Positions 1-9,940 of a stretch of 64,000 bases of DNA are shown here, in pieces. The notes below the pieces were generated by a model. That model was not told where the DNA came from, did not search any database, and saw only the letters and a program-made list of their open reading frames with translations. The position numbers and the translations under genes were made by a program. Location of the stretch: the NCBI GenBank assembly GCA_902581005.1, contig CACHMT010000006.1, forward strand, positions 1-64,000, written 5' to 3'. The stretch comes from an uncultured Alphaproteobacteria bacterium (GTDB taxonomy: Bacteria > Pseudomonadota > Alphaproteobacteria > Rhodobacterales > Rhodobacteraceae). Numbering within the stretch: the stretch's first letter is position 1; each line of letters opens with the position of its first letter.

Positions 1-120
1 AGTAAACCTTCCCCGCATATTCCTCGAAAAGGAAAGGGAGTACCTCCGCCACCAGAGTGGAAACAAAGGGATTATATTCGAGATATATTACCTAGGGGCG
101 ATCCCCATAGGAAAAAGTGA
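1..120 (+). CDS. 3' end of a truncated CDS (product unknown)
   Basis: Frame 1 open from window edge: SKPSPHIPRKGKGVPPPPEWKQRDYIRDILPRGDPHRKK*. Confidence 0.45.
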   Translation, partial: SKPSPHIPRKGKGVPPPPEWKQRDYIRDILPRGDPHRKK

Positions 121-161
121 ATTACGGATACTCTATCAGAATAAGAAAGGAAATAGATTAA

Positions 162-782
162 CTAAAAAATCGATATGGATATTCCTACAAGTACCAAGAG
201 TATACCAGAAATTAAATTCGTTAAACTAATTGCGTTTGGAGAAGATAATAGTGACCTAATTTTTGCAACGAAAAGTATCACTAAAATATTTCCTATCATC
301 GGGACGGAAAAAGAGAGAACTGAAATTAGAAAAACATCAACAAGTCCTATTAATTCAAAATTGAAAAAACCTGGAAGAAGTGTCATGTAGAAAAGTGATG
401 CCTTGGGATTTGCTGTTACAGCGATGAAGCCTGCATAAAAACCTGCAACAAATCCTGATTTAGTAAGACGGTGATCTTCACTTAACAGCTTATTCCTCGA
501 GTATATTATATGCAATCCCATCAAGACTAAAACAAAAGAAGCAAAGTATCGAAATATCAATAAAATATCGGAATAAATTGATATAAGAAGACCCAAGCTA
601 AAATAAACCGCAAAGGGCCAAAGCATGTCACCTAGAGAAACGCCTAGTGCAAGCGAAATTGAAGATTTAGCTCCACCAGAAACTGTCCTAGCAATCAGTG
701 CTACCCAAACAGGACCAGGGGTAAGAAACAAAATAATTAATGCACAAAAATAAAGGATGATTTGACTGTTGTCGATTGTCAT
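162..782 (-). CDS. LysE/RhtB family amino-acid exporter
   Basis: 206 aa, multiple TM segments, LysE-like N-term (FLTPGPVWVALIARTVSGGAKSSISLALGVSLGD). Confidence 0.85.
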   Translation of the reverse strand: MTIDNSQIILYFCALIILFLTPGPVWVALIARTVSGGAKSSISLALGVSLGDMLWPFAVYFSLGLLISIYSDILLIFRYFASFVLVLMGLHIIYSRNKLLSEDHRLTKSGFVAGFYAGFIAVTANPKASLFYMTLLPGFFNFELIGLVDVFLISVLSFSVPMIGNILVILFVAKIRSLLSSPNAISLTNLISGILLVLVGISISIF

Positions 783-866
783 TAAAGTTCCAAAAAAACT
801 ATTTGCTTCACTTTTTTTTGCTTAAAGTGCTAAAGACTAAATGACAAGGCAAAAAAAGGATATTTT

Positions 867-1787
867 ATGGAAGCTGCATATGAGGCCGTTAAAAAGAAAA
901 TTGATGAAAATGATTTGATTATACTGGATGGAGGGGTCGGAACTGAGTTGCAATTTAGGGGCATAGAGATGGATGAAACTTGGTGTGGGTCCGCCTCACT
1001 TAATACTCAAGTTTTAGAACAAATTCATTTAGATTACATAAATGCAGGTGCAGAAGTGATCACTACAAATACCTATGCATCTAGTCGTTTAATGTTAGAA
1101 GCAGCAGGTCTGGCAGATAGCTTTGAAGAAATTAATTCAAAAGCGATTTTTGCAGCGCAAGAAGCAAAAATACAAGCAAAAAGAGATGATATATTAATTG
1201 CTGGATCTTTATCTCATAGACTTCCGATACCTGACGGTGCTAAGCAATCTGATCCAAAGCATGGAGTTTCCGAAAATAGATTAAGAGAAAATTGTGAGGA
1301 AATGGCTATGTTTTTAGCTGAAAATGGTTGTGACATTATTATTTTAGAAATGATGTACCATCCTGATAGAATGCTATCAGTCTTTGAAGCTGCAGCAAAA
1401 AGTAAAAAACCTATATGGGCTGGGTTCTCAACTCGATTGAGTGATACGGGTCTTGTGTTAAGTTTTATGGACGAAGACGATATTCCTTTTGAAAGTGTTG
1501 CAAAGATAGTCAAAGATTTTAATATCGATGTTGCTGGCATTATGCACACGGATGTAAACGCCGTAAGCAAGTCTTTAAAGGTATTAAGAAACTTTTTTGA
1601 TGGACCACTGATGGTTTATCCGGACTCAGGCGGGTGGGTTTCACCGAATTGGGACTTTGATAAAGTAATACAACCCAGACAACTTAAATCCTTTGCTGAA
1701 AAATGGATTAAGGAAGGGGTAAATATTATTGGCGGCTGTTGCGGGTTATCACCAAATCATATTAGAGAGATAGCCCAATTAAAATGA
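867..1787 (+). CDS. Homocysteine S-methyltransferase family protein
   Basis: ILDGGVGTELQFRG N-terminus and GGCCG Zn-binding C-terminus. Confidence 0.88.
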   Translation: MEAAYEAVKKKIDENDLIILDGGVGTELQFRGIEMDETWCGSASLNTQVLEQIHLDYINAGAEVITTNTYASSRLMLEAAGLADSFEEINSKAIFAAQEAKIQAKRDDILIAGSLSHRLPIPDGAKQSDPKHGVSENRLRENCEEMAMFLAENGCDIIILEMMYHPDRMLSVFEAAAKSKKPIWAGFSTRLSDTGLVLSFMDEDDIPFESVAKIVKDFNIDVAGIMHTDVNAVSKSLKVLRNFFDGPLMVYPDSGGWVSPNWDFDKVIQPRQLKSFAEKWIKEGVNIIGGCCGLSPNHIREIAQLK

Positions 1788-1796
1788 AAATGTCAG

Positions 1797-2438
1797 TTAG
1801 GGTTTTTTTCTTATTACACCCATCGGCATGGAAGAAATACGCTTCATCTCTTCCGAAGAAAATAGCTCAGGATTTTTTATAAAGTCTAACATCATATCTG
1901 ACGCATCTCCTCCCCAAAAAACTTGTCCTTCGACTACAAATGTTGGTACGCCAAACACGCCATTTTCAATAGCCTTGGATGTGTTGGTACGCAATACCTT
2001 TTTAAACGCACTTTCATCCTGTGTCGAATGTGTTGATGGTACGTATCGTTTTACTACGGCTTCTAGTTTCTCTATTCCCTCTTTCTGATCCGGTTGTTGT
2101 CCTTGTTTGTAGATAATGTCGAATATTTCTTTAGTTACTTCATAGGTTGAACTTCCTGCGATACATGAAAGCAAGGCCGGCAGAGGGTTAAATGGGTGTG
2201 AAGGGGGCATAGTATATTCTATTCCTAACTTGTCTGCTTTCCATTTGAAAAAACGATACGTAAATATTCTCTTAGGGACAATTTCTGCAGGTCCAAGTTG
2301 ACCCCAATGTTTCAGAAGAGCGCCAAATACGACTGGATGTATTGTGATGTTAAGCTCGTTATCAAACTTTTTAAATTGCGAAAATTGTAAATAAGCAAAG
2401 GGAGAAATAAAATCAAAATACCAATCAACTTTTTTCAA
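1797..2438 (-). CDS. 2-hydroxychromene-2-carboxylate isomerase-like (DsbA/kappa-GST fold)
   Basis: WYFDFISPFAYLQ N-term, GVFGVPTFVVEGQVFWGGD motif. Confidence 0.85.
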   Translation of the reverse strand: MKKVDWYFDFISPFAYLQFSQFKKFDNELNITIHPVVFGALLKHWGQLGPAEIVPKRIFTYRFFKWKADKLGIEYTMPPSHPFNPLPALLSCIAGSSTYEVTKEIFDIIYKQGQQPDQKEGIEKLEAVVKRYVPSTHSTQDESAFKKVLRTNTSKAIENGVFGVPTFVVEGQVFWGGDASDMMLDFIKNPELFSSEEMKRISSMPMGVIRKKP

Positions 2439-2527
2439 AATATTCTCCTAATTTACTCAAGCTAGCATATAGAACGAACTTGTGCTTTTTTATTTAGTAT
2501 AATAGCATTTCATCCTTAGGAAACACT

Positions 2528-3190
2528 ATGTATAAACTTTACACAGCACCCACTCCAAATGGATGGAAAGTAGCTATGGCCCTTGAAGAGTTAAGAGCTC
2601 AATACGAGGTGCAGCTTATAGATTTACAATCAGGCGAGCAACATTCAAACTGGTTCTTACAAATAAATCCCAATGGACGAATTCCAGTGTTAAAAACAAT
2701 GGGAAAAGACGGCACCATCATTTTTGACTCAAACGCCATCCTTATTTATTTAGCAGAAAAGTTTGGCCGGTTATTACCAATTAATGAACCTGATAGAACA
2801 TTAGTCTTACAATGGTTAATGTTCCAAGCAAGCGGGATAGGGCCAATGCAAGGGCAGGCAGTGGTTTTTGAACGGTACTTCCCAAACGATGTTCCTGCCG
2901 CGCGCAAACGATATCATAATGAAACAAGAAGATTATATGAAGTCTTAGATGTACGGCTAAGTCAATCTGAATGGCTAGCTCGGGACTTTTCTATCGCGGA
3001 TATTGCCAATTGGTCTTGGATAAGGAGTCATAAATGGGCACGAGTGTCGACTGAGGGTCTGGAAAGTTTGGAAAGATGGATGGAACAAATGCGTATACGT
3101 CCAGCTTGTGAAAGAGGTCTTAACATTCCTCCATCGCCAGGAAAAGCAGATAAGGTAAAGTCTTTTGGAAGTGCGATGACTACGACATGA
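2528..3190 (+). CDS. Glutathione S-transferase family protein
   Basis: NPNGRIPVL, DSNAILIYLAEKFG thioredoxin-fold motifs, FSIADIANWSW C-domain. Confidence 0.9.
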   Translation: MYKLYTAPTPNGWKVAMALEELRAQYEVQLIDLQSGEQHSNWFLQINPNGRIPVLKTMGKDGTIIFDSNAILIYLAEKFGRLLPINEPDRTLVLQWLMFQASGIGPMQGQAVVFERYFPNDVPAARKRYHNETRRLYEVLDVRLSQSEWLARDFSIADIANWSWIRSHKWARVSTEGLESLERWMEQMRIRPACERGLNIPPSPGKADKVKSFGSAMTTT

Positions 3191-3669
3191 GTGAAATTGA
3201 GATTAATGGTATGGCTCATGTAATATTAACGGTTTCACGTTTTAGTGAAGCAAGACAATTTTACAAAAGCCTCTTGCCAAAATTTGGAATGATCTGTGTT
3301 ATGGATGGACAGGATTTTTGCTATCATGTTGGAGGTAGAACGGCTATAGGTATAAGAAGATGTGATCCTGAATTTTCAGCCGAAACCTTCCAACAATATA
3401 GGGTTGGTCTTCATCATCTATGTTTAAGGGCTAAAAGTCGTGATGATGTCGATAGAACTTATGAGCTTTTGACTCAGATCAATGCAAAAGTGGTACGTGG
3501 CCCCGAAGAACGAGATTGGGCTCCAGGTTATTATTATGTATTATTTGAAGACCCAGATGGAATTCGGATAGAGGTAAATTTCATTCCTGGTGCTGGTCTA
3601 TTAAAGGAGGGGGAAGAGTTTAAATCAAAAGATGATTACATTCGAAAGGATGGTAAGGATATAAAATGA
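3187..3669 (+). CDS. VOC family (glyoxalase/dioxygenase-like) protein
   Basis: HVILTVSRFSEARQFYKSLL and FEDPDGIRIEVNF motifs; overlaps upstream GST stop. Confidence 0.85.
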   Translation: MSEIEINGMAHVILTVSRFSEARQFYKSLLPKFGMICVMDGQDFCYHVGGRTAIGIRRCDPEFSAETFQQYRVGLHHLCLRAKSRDDVDRTYELLTQINAKVVRGPEERDWAPGYYYVLFEDPDGIRIEVNFIPGAGLLKEGEEFKSKDDYIRKDGKDIK

Positions 3670-3702
3670 TTAATATTAGGTTAAATCAAAATAGGGTAAA
3701 AA

Positions 3703-4110
3703 ATGCAACAAAATTTGCTAGAAGAGTATACGGATTTCGTAGATAAAGTTACAAGTGAAGCTTCAAAATCATCTGATAAAATGAGGGAACGTATAAATTA
3801 TCTCAATTCCAAAAATATCGAGATGTCACGATTGCTAACAGCTGGAATTGGTTTATCTGGAGAGGTTGGAGAGTTTAATGAAATAATTAAGAAAATAATG
3901 TTTCAGGAAAAGACTTTTGATGTTGTCGCACATGAACACATGAGAAGAGAATTGGGAGATATAATGTGGTATGTGACTCAAGCTTGTCTAGCGCTGAAAG
4001 TTGACTTAGTGGATATTATAAATGGTAATAAAGAAAAATTGTCAAAGCGATTTCCACAAAAACAATTTAATCAAAAGTCTAATGCTAACAGAAGCAAAGG
4101 GGACGTTTAA
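3703..4110 (+). CDS. MazG-like nucleotide pyrophosphohydrolase
   Basis: GLSGEVGEFNEIIKKI ... RRELGDIMWYV: EExxE/ExxD-type MazG motifs. Confidence 0.75.
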   Translation: MQQNLLEEYTDFVDKVTSEASKSSDKMRERINYLNSKNIEMSRLLTAGIGLSGEVGEFNEIIKKIMFQEKTFDVVAHEHMRRELGDIMWYVTQACLALKVDLVDIINGNKEKLSKRFPQKQFNQKSNANRSKGDV

Positions 4111-4118
4111 GGTCCCCT
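4098..4118. terminator. Perfect 7-bp hairpin aggggac-N7-gtcccct over the MazG stop, between convergent genes
   Basis: Exact inverted repeat read from sequence; no strong T-run, so terminator function is inferred. Confidence 0.4.
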
Positions 4119-4125
4119 AAACGTG

Positions 4126-4554
4126 TTAAGCACGGTTTCCACGTAGAGCGAAAAATAAACCGCCGACCCACATAAACACGTGAAGATTGTCATAAAGAAT
4201 TACGTCTAGAAAACTTTCGGGTTCGCCAATCCATATCACGCCAGTTGTTATACAACCTATAGTAAACCCACTGAAGCGCGTTAGGGTGTCTCCCAACCAA
4301 CTTGGTATTTTTTTTGTGTTAAACAATCCGCCTGCTATTAAACCGAGTCCACTACCTAACTCACCAAGAGCTACCACCCACCAAACAAGAACAGAGAGAC
4401 CATAGGATTCTGCTTCAGCAGGGTCTATGGGTAACTTCATCAATCCCATTTGTATGAACAATAACGCTAATGGTATTCTTAATAACCAATGAGACGTACA
4501 AAATTCTGGTATAGCGCTGTTAAACCGTTCTAATCTTTTCACAATTGTATTCAT
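4126..4554 (-). CDS. DoxX-like membrane protein
   Basis: Multi-TM, LALLFIQMGLMKLP / LGELGSGLGLIAGGL; start taken at MNTIVKRL rather than the longer ORF start. Confidence 0.6.
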   Translation of the reverse strand: MNTIVKRLERFNSAIPEFCTSHWLLRIPLALLFIQMGLMKLPIDPAEAESYGLSVLVWWVVALGELGSGLGLIAGGLFNTKKIPSWLGDTLTRFSGFTIGCITTGVIWIGEPESFLDVILYDNLHVFMWVGGLFFALRGNRA

Positions 4555-4568
4555 GTGCTTACTCCTTA

Positions 4569-4784
4569 TTACGCGCAGTTGCAAACAACTGTTTTCAAAT
4601 CATTGCATCCGCACACACTCACAGAAGTGTCTGCAGACGCAACATATTTCTCGGGACTAAAGGAGGTGTTTTTATGGCTTCCATCGCACAATGGATATTT
4701 TGCACTCTGACCACATTGGCAAATGAAATACGACTTACCGCTTACGACGTCAAGCTTAGTATAATTCTTTTCGTCGTTACTCAT
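4569..4784 (-). CDS. CDGSH iron-sulfur domain protein
   Basis: CQCGQSAKYPLCDGSH matches C-x-C ... CDGSH 2Fe-2S signature. Confidence 0.88.
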   Translation of the reverse strand: MSNDEKNYTKLDVVSGKSYFICQCGQSAKYPLCDGSHKNTSFSPEKYVASADTSVSVCGCNDLKTVVCNCA

Positions 4785-4818
4785 ATATTACTCCACGATC
4801 CCAACTTTTATTATAATC

Positions 4819-5070
4819 TTAGTTGACAGCGACTAAATCGAGCGCCTTGTTGCATGAACTTATCGCACTCACAGACTTTCCCATGTCATGCTGTCTTTTG
4901 CATTCAGACTGCAAACTTCTAATATCAGCTAAGGTCTTTTCGTTAAAAGACGCTGTTTTTAATGCTTTCTTTATTTTTGTATTGAATACCGCCATTTCGC
5001 TACAGCCACTTGCATATACGCTTGAGCCGAAGAGTGTGATGACGAATACAGACATAATAAATTTCTTCAT
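4819..5070 (-). CDS. Small secreted protein with signal peptide
   Basis: MKKFIMSVFVITLFGSSVYASG signal peptide; paired Cys. Confidence 0.6.
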   Translation of the reverse strand: MKKFIMSVFVITLFGSSVYASGCSEMAVFNTKIKKALKTASFNEKTLADIRSLQSECKRQHDMGKSVSAISSCNKALDLVAVN

Positions 5071-5229
5071 TTTTAATTCTCCGCTTTGATTGTACGCGAT
5101 TAAGTAGGTCTATTTTTTTTAAAACCAAGCTAAAAAAAATTTTTTTCCAAATCTGAGGCAAAATGACACACCCAGTTGTCATCTTTTCGATCGAGAACAT
5201 ATCTGTTGAACAAAACAAGGAGAAAAATT

Positions 5230-5451
5230 ATGAGAACCAGGCGAACGTCAACCGCAGCTATGAAAACAAAAGGTCAATATCCAAGTGACAGAGAAACACT
5301 TCAAGACTCTGTTGAACTAATTTTTGGTTCAGATCCCGAAAAAATGAAAGAAATGGCTGCAAAAATGAGAATTAGGTTTGCTCAAGCAGCAATAGCAGGC
5401 GCTATTGGCTCTATAATTTTTTATTATTTACTGCTAAATCATCACATTTGA
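5230..5451 (+). CDS. Small protein with C-terminal TM helix
   Basis: AAGGAG Shine-Dalgarno upstream of ATG 5230; C-terminal hydrophobic helix. Confidence 0.5.
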   Translation: MRTRRTSTAAMKTKGQYPSDRETLQDSVELIFGSDPEKMKEMAAKMRIRFAQAAIAGAIGSIIFYYLLLNHHI

Positions 5452-5651
5452 TGCAAAACGGTGAAAGAAACTTATCTCAAGCGCGTTTGTCCGAATTAAT
5501 TGAGCTAGCACTCAGTGATAAAGTAAGTTTTAAGGCTATAAAAAGTGAATTCGGGCTAAAGGAGACCGAAGTAAAAAATTTAATGCGAAAAAATCTTAGG
5601 TCAGGAAGCTACACTGCGTGGCGTAAAAGAATTTTTCGTAAAGGAAAGTAG
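5451..5651 (+). CDS. TIGR03643/DUF2805-type protein
   Basis: LIELALSDKVSFKAIKSEFGLKETEVKNLMRKNLRSGSYTAWRKR; ATG overlaps preceding stop (TGATG) and precedes photolyase. Confidence 0.75.
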   Translation: MQNGERNLSQARLSELIELALSDKVSFKAIKSEFGLKETEVKNLMRKNLRSGSYTAWRKRIFRKGK

Positions 5652-5659
5652 GACGCCAG

Positions 5660-7165
5660 TTGAATATCGTGTGGTTCAAAAGAGATCTAAGGATGCTCGA
5701 TCATGGTCCTCTCTCAGATGCTTGCGCAAACGGAGAAATATTACCTCTTTACATTTTAGAGCCAAACCTCTGGAGACAGCCCGATGTTTCGTACCGGCAT
5801 TTTCTACATCTTCAGTACTACCTCAGCCAACTCGACGATAAGTTTATTAAAAGAGGCGCTAAGCTTGTAATCAAAGTTGGAGAGGCGCTCCCTGTATTAA
5901 AGTCTTTGGCAACCCGACATAACGTCAAAGCAATTTTTTCTCACTATGAAACATGGAATAAATTTTCAAAAGATCGCGATTCAGCAATCCGAAAGTGGAC
6001 CGATGAAAACTCTGTAGACTGGAAAGAATATCAACAAAATGGAGTGATGAGGAATTTAAATTCTCGTGATGGATGGTCGACCCTTTGGCACGGTCACATG
6101 CGTCAAAAGATTTATGAAATACCTGAAAAAATATTTTGTATATCTGAAGACTCTGATAATTTACCATCGTATCAAGACATGCAGCTGGAATTTGATGGTT
6201 TTCAACCAAACACTAACTTCGGCAAAATTGAGCCAGATATAGTTCTAAAAAGTTTTTTAACTGAGCGGGGTGAAAACTATCAGAGAGAAATGTCTGGACC
6301 CTTATTATCTGCAGATTCTTGTTCTAGACTATCTACGCATATTGCTTTCGGGACTATTTCTATCAGAACTATTTTCCAGAGGACTCAAGAACAAACCCAA
6401 AAAAAGCTAGACCTAGTTGGGGATAAATTAAAAAACTGGCGAGCCTCTTACAATTCATTCCAGAAAAGACTCCGATGGCATTGTCATTTTATCCAAAAAT
6501 TGGAAGATTTAAGGAGCATAGAGTGGAAAAATATTCATCCCATTTATGATAAATTGGAAAGAGAAACCGCTTATTCTGAGAATTTTGAAAGATGGAAGCG
6601 TGGAGAAACAGGTTTCCCCTTTGTTGATGCCTGTATGCGATCATTGATATCAACTGGATGGATAAACTTCCGTATGCGAGCAATGCTTGTTAGTTTCGCT
6701 AGTTACAATTTATGGATAGATTGGAGGCAAACATCTCTTTATCTGGCGCGTCTATTCTCAGACTATGAACCTGGAATTCATTATTCTCAAGTGCAGATGC
6801 AGTCAGGTACGACCGGTATTAATACAATAAGAATTTATAACCCAATCAAGCAAGGATTGGAACATGATCCTCAAGGAAAATTTATAAAAAAGTGGGTTCC
6901 AGAGTTAAGGCATATGCCCCAGGCAAACATCCATACTCCCTGGGAGACTCCAGAGTTGTTAGGTAAATATTATAGCCCCATTGTTGATGAGAAACTATCA
7001 AGGGAAAGCGCTTCGACAAGAATTCATCAACTCAAAAACTTAAAAATAGCAAGATCCCAATCGAAAGTTATTTGGAGGAAGTTAGGTAGCAGAAAAATTT
7101 CTGAGAACGATTATCTTAAATCGAGAAAAAAGAAGTCAAAATTACAAAAAGAATTTGAGTTTTAA
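5660..7165 (+). CDS. Cryptochrome/deoxyribodipyrimidine photolyase family protein
   Basis: MNIVWFKRDLRMLDHGPLSDA; GETGFPFVDACMRSLISTGWINFRMRAMLVSF FAD-binding region. Confidence 0.92.
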   Translation: MNIVWFKRDLRMLDHGPLSDACANGEILPLYILEPNLWRQPDVSYRHFLHLQYYLSQLDDKFIKRGAKLVIKVGEALPVLKSLATRHNVKAIFSHYETWNKFSKDRDSAIRKWTDENSVDWKEYQQNGVMRNLNSRDGWSTLWHGHMRQKIYEIPEKIFCISEDSDNLPSYQDMQLEFDGFQPNTNFGKIEPDIVLKSFLTERGENYQREMSGPLLSADSCSRLSTHIAFGTISIRTIFQRTQEQTQKKLDLVGDKLKNWRASYNSFQKRLRWHCHFIQKLEDLRSIEWKNIHPIYDKLERETAYSENFERWKRGETGFPFVDACMRSLISTGWINFRMRAMLVSFASYNLWIDWRQTSLYLARLFSDYEPGIHYSQVQMQSGTTGINTIRIYNPIKQGLEHDPQGKFIKKWVPELRHMPQANIHTPWETPELLGKYYSPIVDEKLSRESASTRIHQLKNLKIARSQSKVIWRKLGSRKISENDYLKSRKKKSKLQKEFEF

Positions 7166-7201
7166 TGTTTCCATTTTCTTAAGACAAACTATATTTTTCT
7201 C

Positions 7202-7945
7202 ATGGATAAATCAGGTAACAAACCAATAGCTTTATTTTATGGTTTATTGTGCCATGGCATTTTTCTTGTGGCTGGCGCAGTAATGTTTATGACGATTTTG
7301 ACCGGTTTTCAATTTTCAGTTGGACCCTTCGAAGGCTTTGGTGCAGTGGTAATAAATCTTTTGTTGTTAATTCAGTTTCCTATAGGCCACTCATTCTTTT
7401 TATCTAACCGTGGTATGAAGATATTAGAGATTTTTGCGCCTAAAAGTTATGCCAAAACTCTTAGAACAACGGTCTACGCTACTATAGCTTCCATACAACT
7501 TATACTCTTATTCTCGCTCTGGAATTTTTCCGGAGTTTTTATTTGGCAAATTGAAACACCAGCAAGCTTATACATGATCATACTTAACTCCCTTAGTTGG
7601 GCTTTATTATCTATTTCATCTATACAGGCAGGATATAAAGTGCAAACTGGTTCTTTAGGCTGGACATCTGTATATCAGGGGAAAACCCCCATTTTTCCTG
7701 ATATGCCTACTCGTGGTCTTTTTTCGATAATAAGGCAACCCATTTATTTATCTTTCAGTCTAGTTCTTTGGACAAGTCCATCCATGAGTTTGGACTTATT
7801 TATCGTTGCGTTGTTATACAGTCTTTATTGCTATTTTGGTCCTATGTTGAAAGAAAAAAGATTTCAAAAAATTTATGGTAAAAGGTTTTCCGACTACCAA
7901 CAAAAAGTGCCTTATTATATGCCATCTATTTTTCGACGCATGTGA
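7202..7945 (+). CDS. Isoprenylcysteine carboxyl methyltransferase/NnrU-like membrane protein
   Basis: Multi-TM; C-term GLFSIIRQPIYLSF ... KEKRFQKIYGKRFSDYQQKVPYYMP. Confidence 0.7.
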   Translation: MDKSGNKPIALFYGLLCHGIFLVAGAVMFMTILTGFQFSVGPFEGFGAVVINLLLLIQFPIGHSFFLSNRGMKILEIFAPKSYAKTLRTTVYATIASIQLILLFSLWNFSGVFIWQIETPASLYMIILNSLSWALLSISSIQAGYKVQTGSLGWTSVYQGKTPIFPDMPTRGLFSIIRQPIYLSFSLVLWTSPSMSLDLFIVALLYSLYCYFGPMLKEKRFQKIYGKRFSDYQQKVPYYMPSIFRRM

Positions 7946-8054
7946 TCGTTCGAGATGGTAATAGGTATAATGAAAGAGTTGAAAAACTAGTAAGAAACAT
8001 AATATTATATCGAAATAGAGGGTTTATAAACTAAACTTTTAGAAGGAGGATTTT

Positions 8055-8879
8055 TTGGTAGATTATAGTGATTTTTCACCGGCTCCCATACCCAGCAACG
8101 AAACCCGAAGACTTGAGGCAGTTCGAAAGACGGGGGTAATGGATGTCGCCAATAAAGAGCTGTTTTTAATCTATACAGAGCTAGCAAAAGAAATATCGAA
8201 TATGCCTGTTAGCTATACTGGCCTAATTGACGAAAAAAGACAGTACATGTTATGTCACATTGGATTGCCGGAGGACCGTCCTGAAAGTCCTAGAGAGAAA
8301 ACATTCTGTCAATTCGCTCTAAACAGTACTGATCCCATAATAGTAGAAGATTGTAGTAAAGACGAGAGGTTCAAAAACCATCCTGTTGTTACTGGAGATC
8401 CATATGTCAAATTTTATGGGGGGTTCCCTTTAGTTACTCAGGGTGGTTTAATATTAGGGACGCTTTGTGTTGTCGATACGGAATTGGGTAAAAAACTCGA
8501 TAATAATCAAATTACACTAATACAAAAGCTTGCGGCAAGACTGGCACATCAACTTGAAACCCAGGGTGATCAGAGAGAAATTACTGCATCTCGAGCAATT
8601 GATATGCTTAATGTGGTTGTTAAACAAAATCCAAATATGACTATTAGAGACACAATTAATTTCTTAACAGTTATTGAAGGAAGACCAATAGATGAATCAG
8701 GAAAACAAAATCTTATAAAATTTGACTTGCTTGACGCATCTGGAGTTATGACTAAAAAAGCTAGAGAGTTCCAAAGTGAATTAGATCTTGATCAGGGAAT
8801 ATTCAAGAGAATATCAATTACTAAAGAACAAGCTCAAGTCAATCTCGATAATATGCTCTCTGAACTGGGAGATATTTAG
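8055..8879 (+). CDS. GAF domain-containing protein
   Basis: TGLIDEKRQYMLCHIGLP ... FYGGFPLVTQGGLILGTLCVVD GAF signatures; TTG start. Confidence 0.8.
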   Translation: MVDYSDFSPAPIPSNETRRLEAVRKTGVMDVANKELFLIYTELAKEISNMPVSYTGLIDEKRQYMLCHIGLPEDRPESPREKTFCQFALNSTDPIIVEDCSKDERFKNHPVVTGDPYVKFYGGFPLVTQGGLILGTLCVVDTELGKKLDNNQITLIQKLAARLAHQLETQGDQREITASRAIDMLNVVVKQNPNMTIRDTINFLTVIEGRPIDESGKQNLIKFDLLDASGVMTKKAREFQSELDLDQGIFKRISITKEQAQVNLDNMLSELGDI

Positions 8880-9221
8880 ATGTTTGCAGTGATTTATCAA
8901 TTTAAGTTTCCTGGTGTTAGTGAGGCAAAAGTAGCGGCTGGATTTTGTTCAGAGTCCTTGGGCGGAAAAATAGCAGAATATGATTTTCTAGGACTAAATA
9001 TACTAATAAGTAAAGATGGTGATTTAAATATTCATGTGAAATTTGAGGATGCTAAAGCCTTGAAAAAGTTCGAAGATGATTCAGAAAAACTACTAGGTGA
9101 TTTGAGGAATAGCTTCGTTTTTAAGGAAAATAAGGTTTCTGGCGTTTTTGCCTTTACCTACGAAAAAGAAGCAGTTGCAACAGATATTAAAATTGAAGGC
9201 GCCTCTGTTGTAAGGAACTAA
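8880..9221 (+). CDS. Hypothetical protein, small alpha/beta-barrel-like
   Basis: ORF directly abutting the upstream stop. Confidence 0.5.
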   Translation: MFAVIYQFKFPGVSEAKVAAGFCSESLGGKIAEYDFLGLNILISKDGDLNIHVKFEDAKALKKFEDDSEKLLGDLRNSFVFKENKVSGVFAFTYEKEAVATDIKIEGASVVRN

Positions 9222-9394
9222 TAGCCGAAATTTTTATCTGAACTGGTGTTAGATTTAGATGAGAATCCCATTAAATTGAAAAAATTTGAAAATGTGATAT
9301 CGTCAAACGAGTAAACAGTTCACCAACTTATTTTTTGTGTCTTTATTATGTTCTAAGCATATGAGGGAAGTAACTGAGATTAGTAGCACAAATA

Positions 9395-9775
9395 ATGATC
9401 TTTCTACTTGGGATCTGGGCGCTCTTTGCAGGTATAATTGCACTGTTGGGCTATTCTTTTTCTTTCCCTTTTGAATTTAATCAATCAATAGAGGATATTC
9501 CCTTTCATCGATGGCAAATCGTAAGGGTGAGTGTTTTTCTTACCTTTGGTTATCTCGCTATACGACACTTTTTGTTTGGTAAGGAAAGAATGTTCCCGAT
9601 CCAATTTCTTGATATATATTTAAAGTCCATAGGAGGGTCAGGCCTTATTATTTATTATCAGAATGGAATAACTGATTATCGTGAGTATGCGACGCTCGGG
9701 TTCTTTCTATTAGCAGCGTTACTCTCTCATTTTTTAGCAAGACCAGAATATAAAAAGATTTTTTTCAAAAGATAA
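9395..9775 (+). CDS. Hypothetical membrane protein
   Basis: 126 aa with several hydrophobic segments. Confidence 0.5.
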   Translation: MIFLLGIWALFAGIIALLGYSFSFPFEFNQSIEDIPFHRWQIVRVSVFLTFGYLAIRHFLFGKERMFPIQFLDIYLKSIGGSGLIIYYQNGITDYREYATLGFFLLAALLSHFLARPEYKKIFFKR

Positions 9776-9835
9776 AAATTCCATTGAAGATTGGTTGAAA
9801 AATAATACTATTAGATTCTGAACGATTACCTAGAA

Positions 9836-9940
9836 ATGTTATTTGCGGGAAAAATGGATCTAACAGCAGTAGCCCTAATGCATCAGGCTGGTCGTTTCTA
9901 TAAGTTCAAAAGGAAAAAACGAAGGGTTATAAATGGCTAG
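9836..9940 (+). CDS. Candidate 34-aa upstream ORF overlapping the cyclase start
   Basis: ATG 9836 in frame to TAG 9938-9940; MLFAGKMDLTAVALMHQAGRFYKFKRKKRRVING*; stop overlaps ATG 9933 (ATGGCTAG). Confidence 0.25.
   Translation: MLFAGKMDLTAVALMHQAGRFYKFKRKKRRVING

Noticed and set aside
4823-5089. Antisense and overlapping ORFs in the track (e.g. 4823-5089, 6489-6683, 36463-36747, 57095-57448)
   Set aside because: They shadow well-supported genes on the opposite strand or another frame and show no recognisable protein features.
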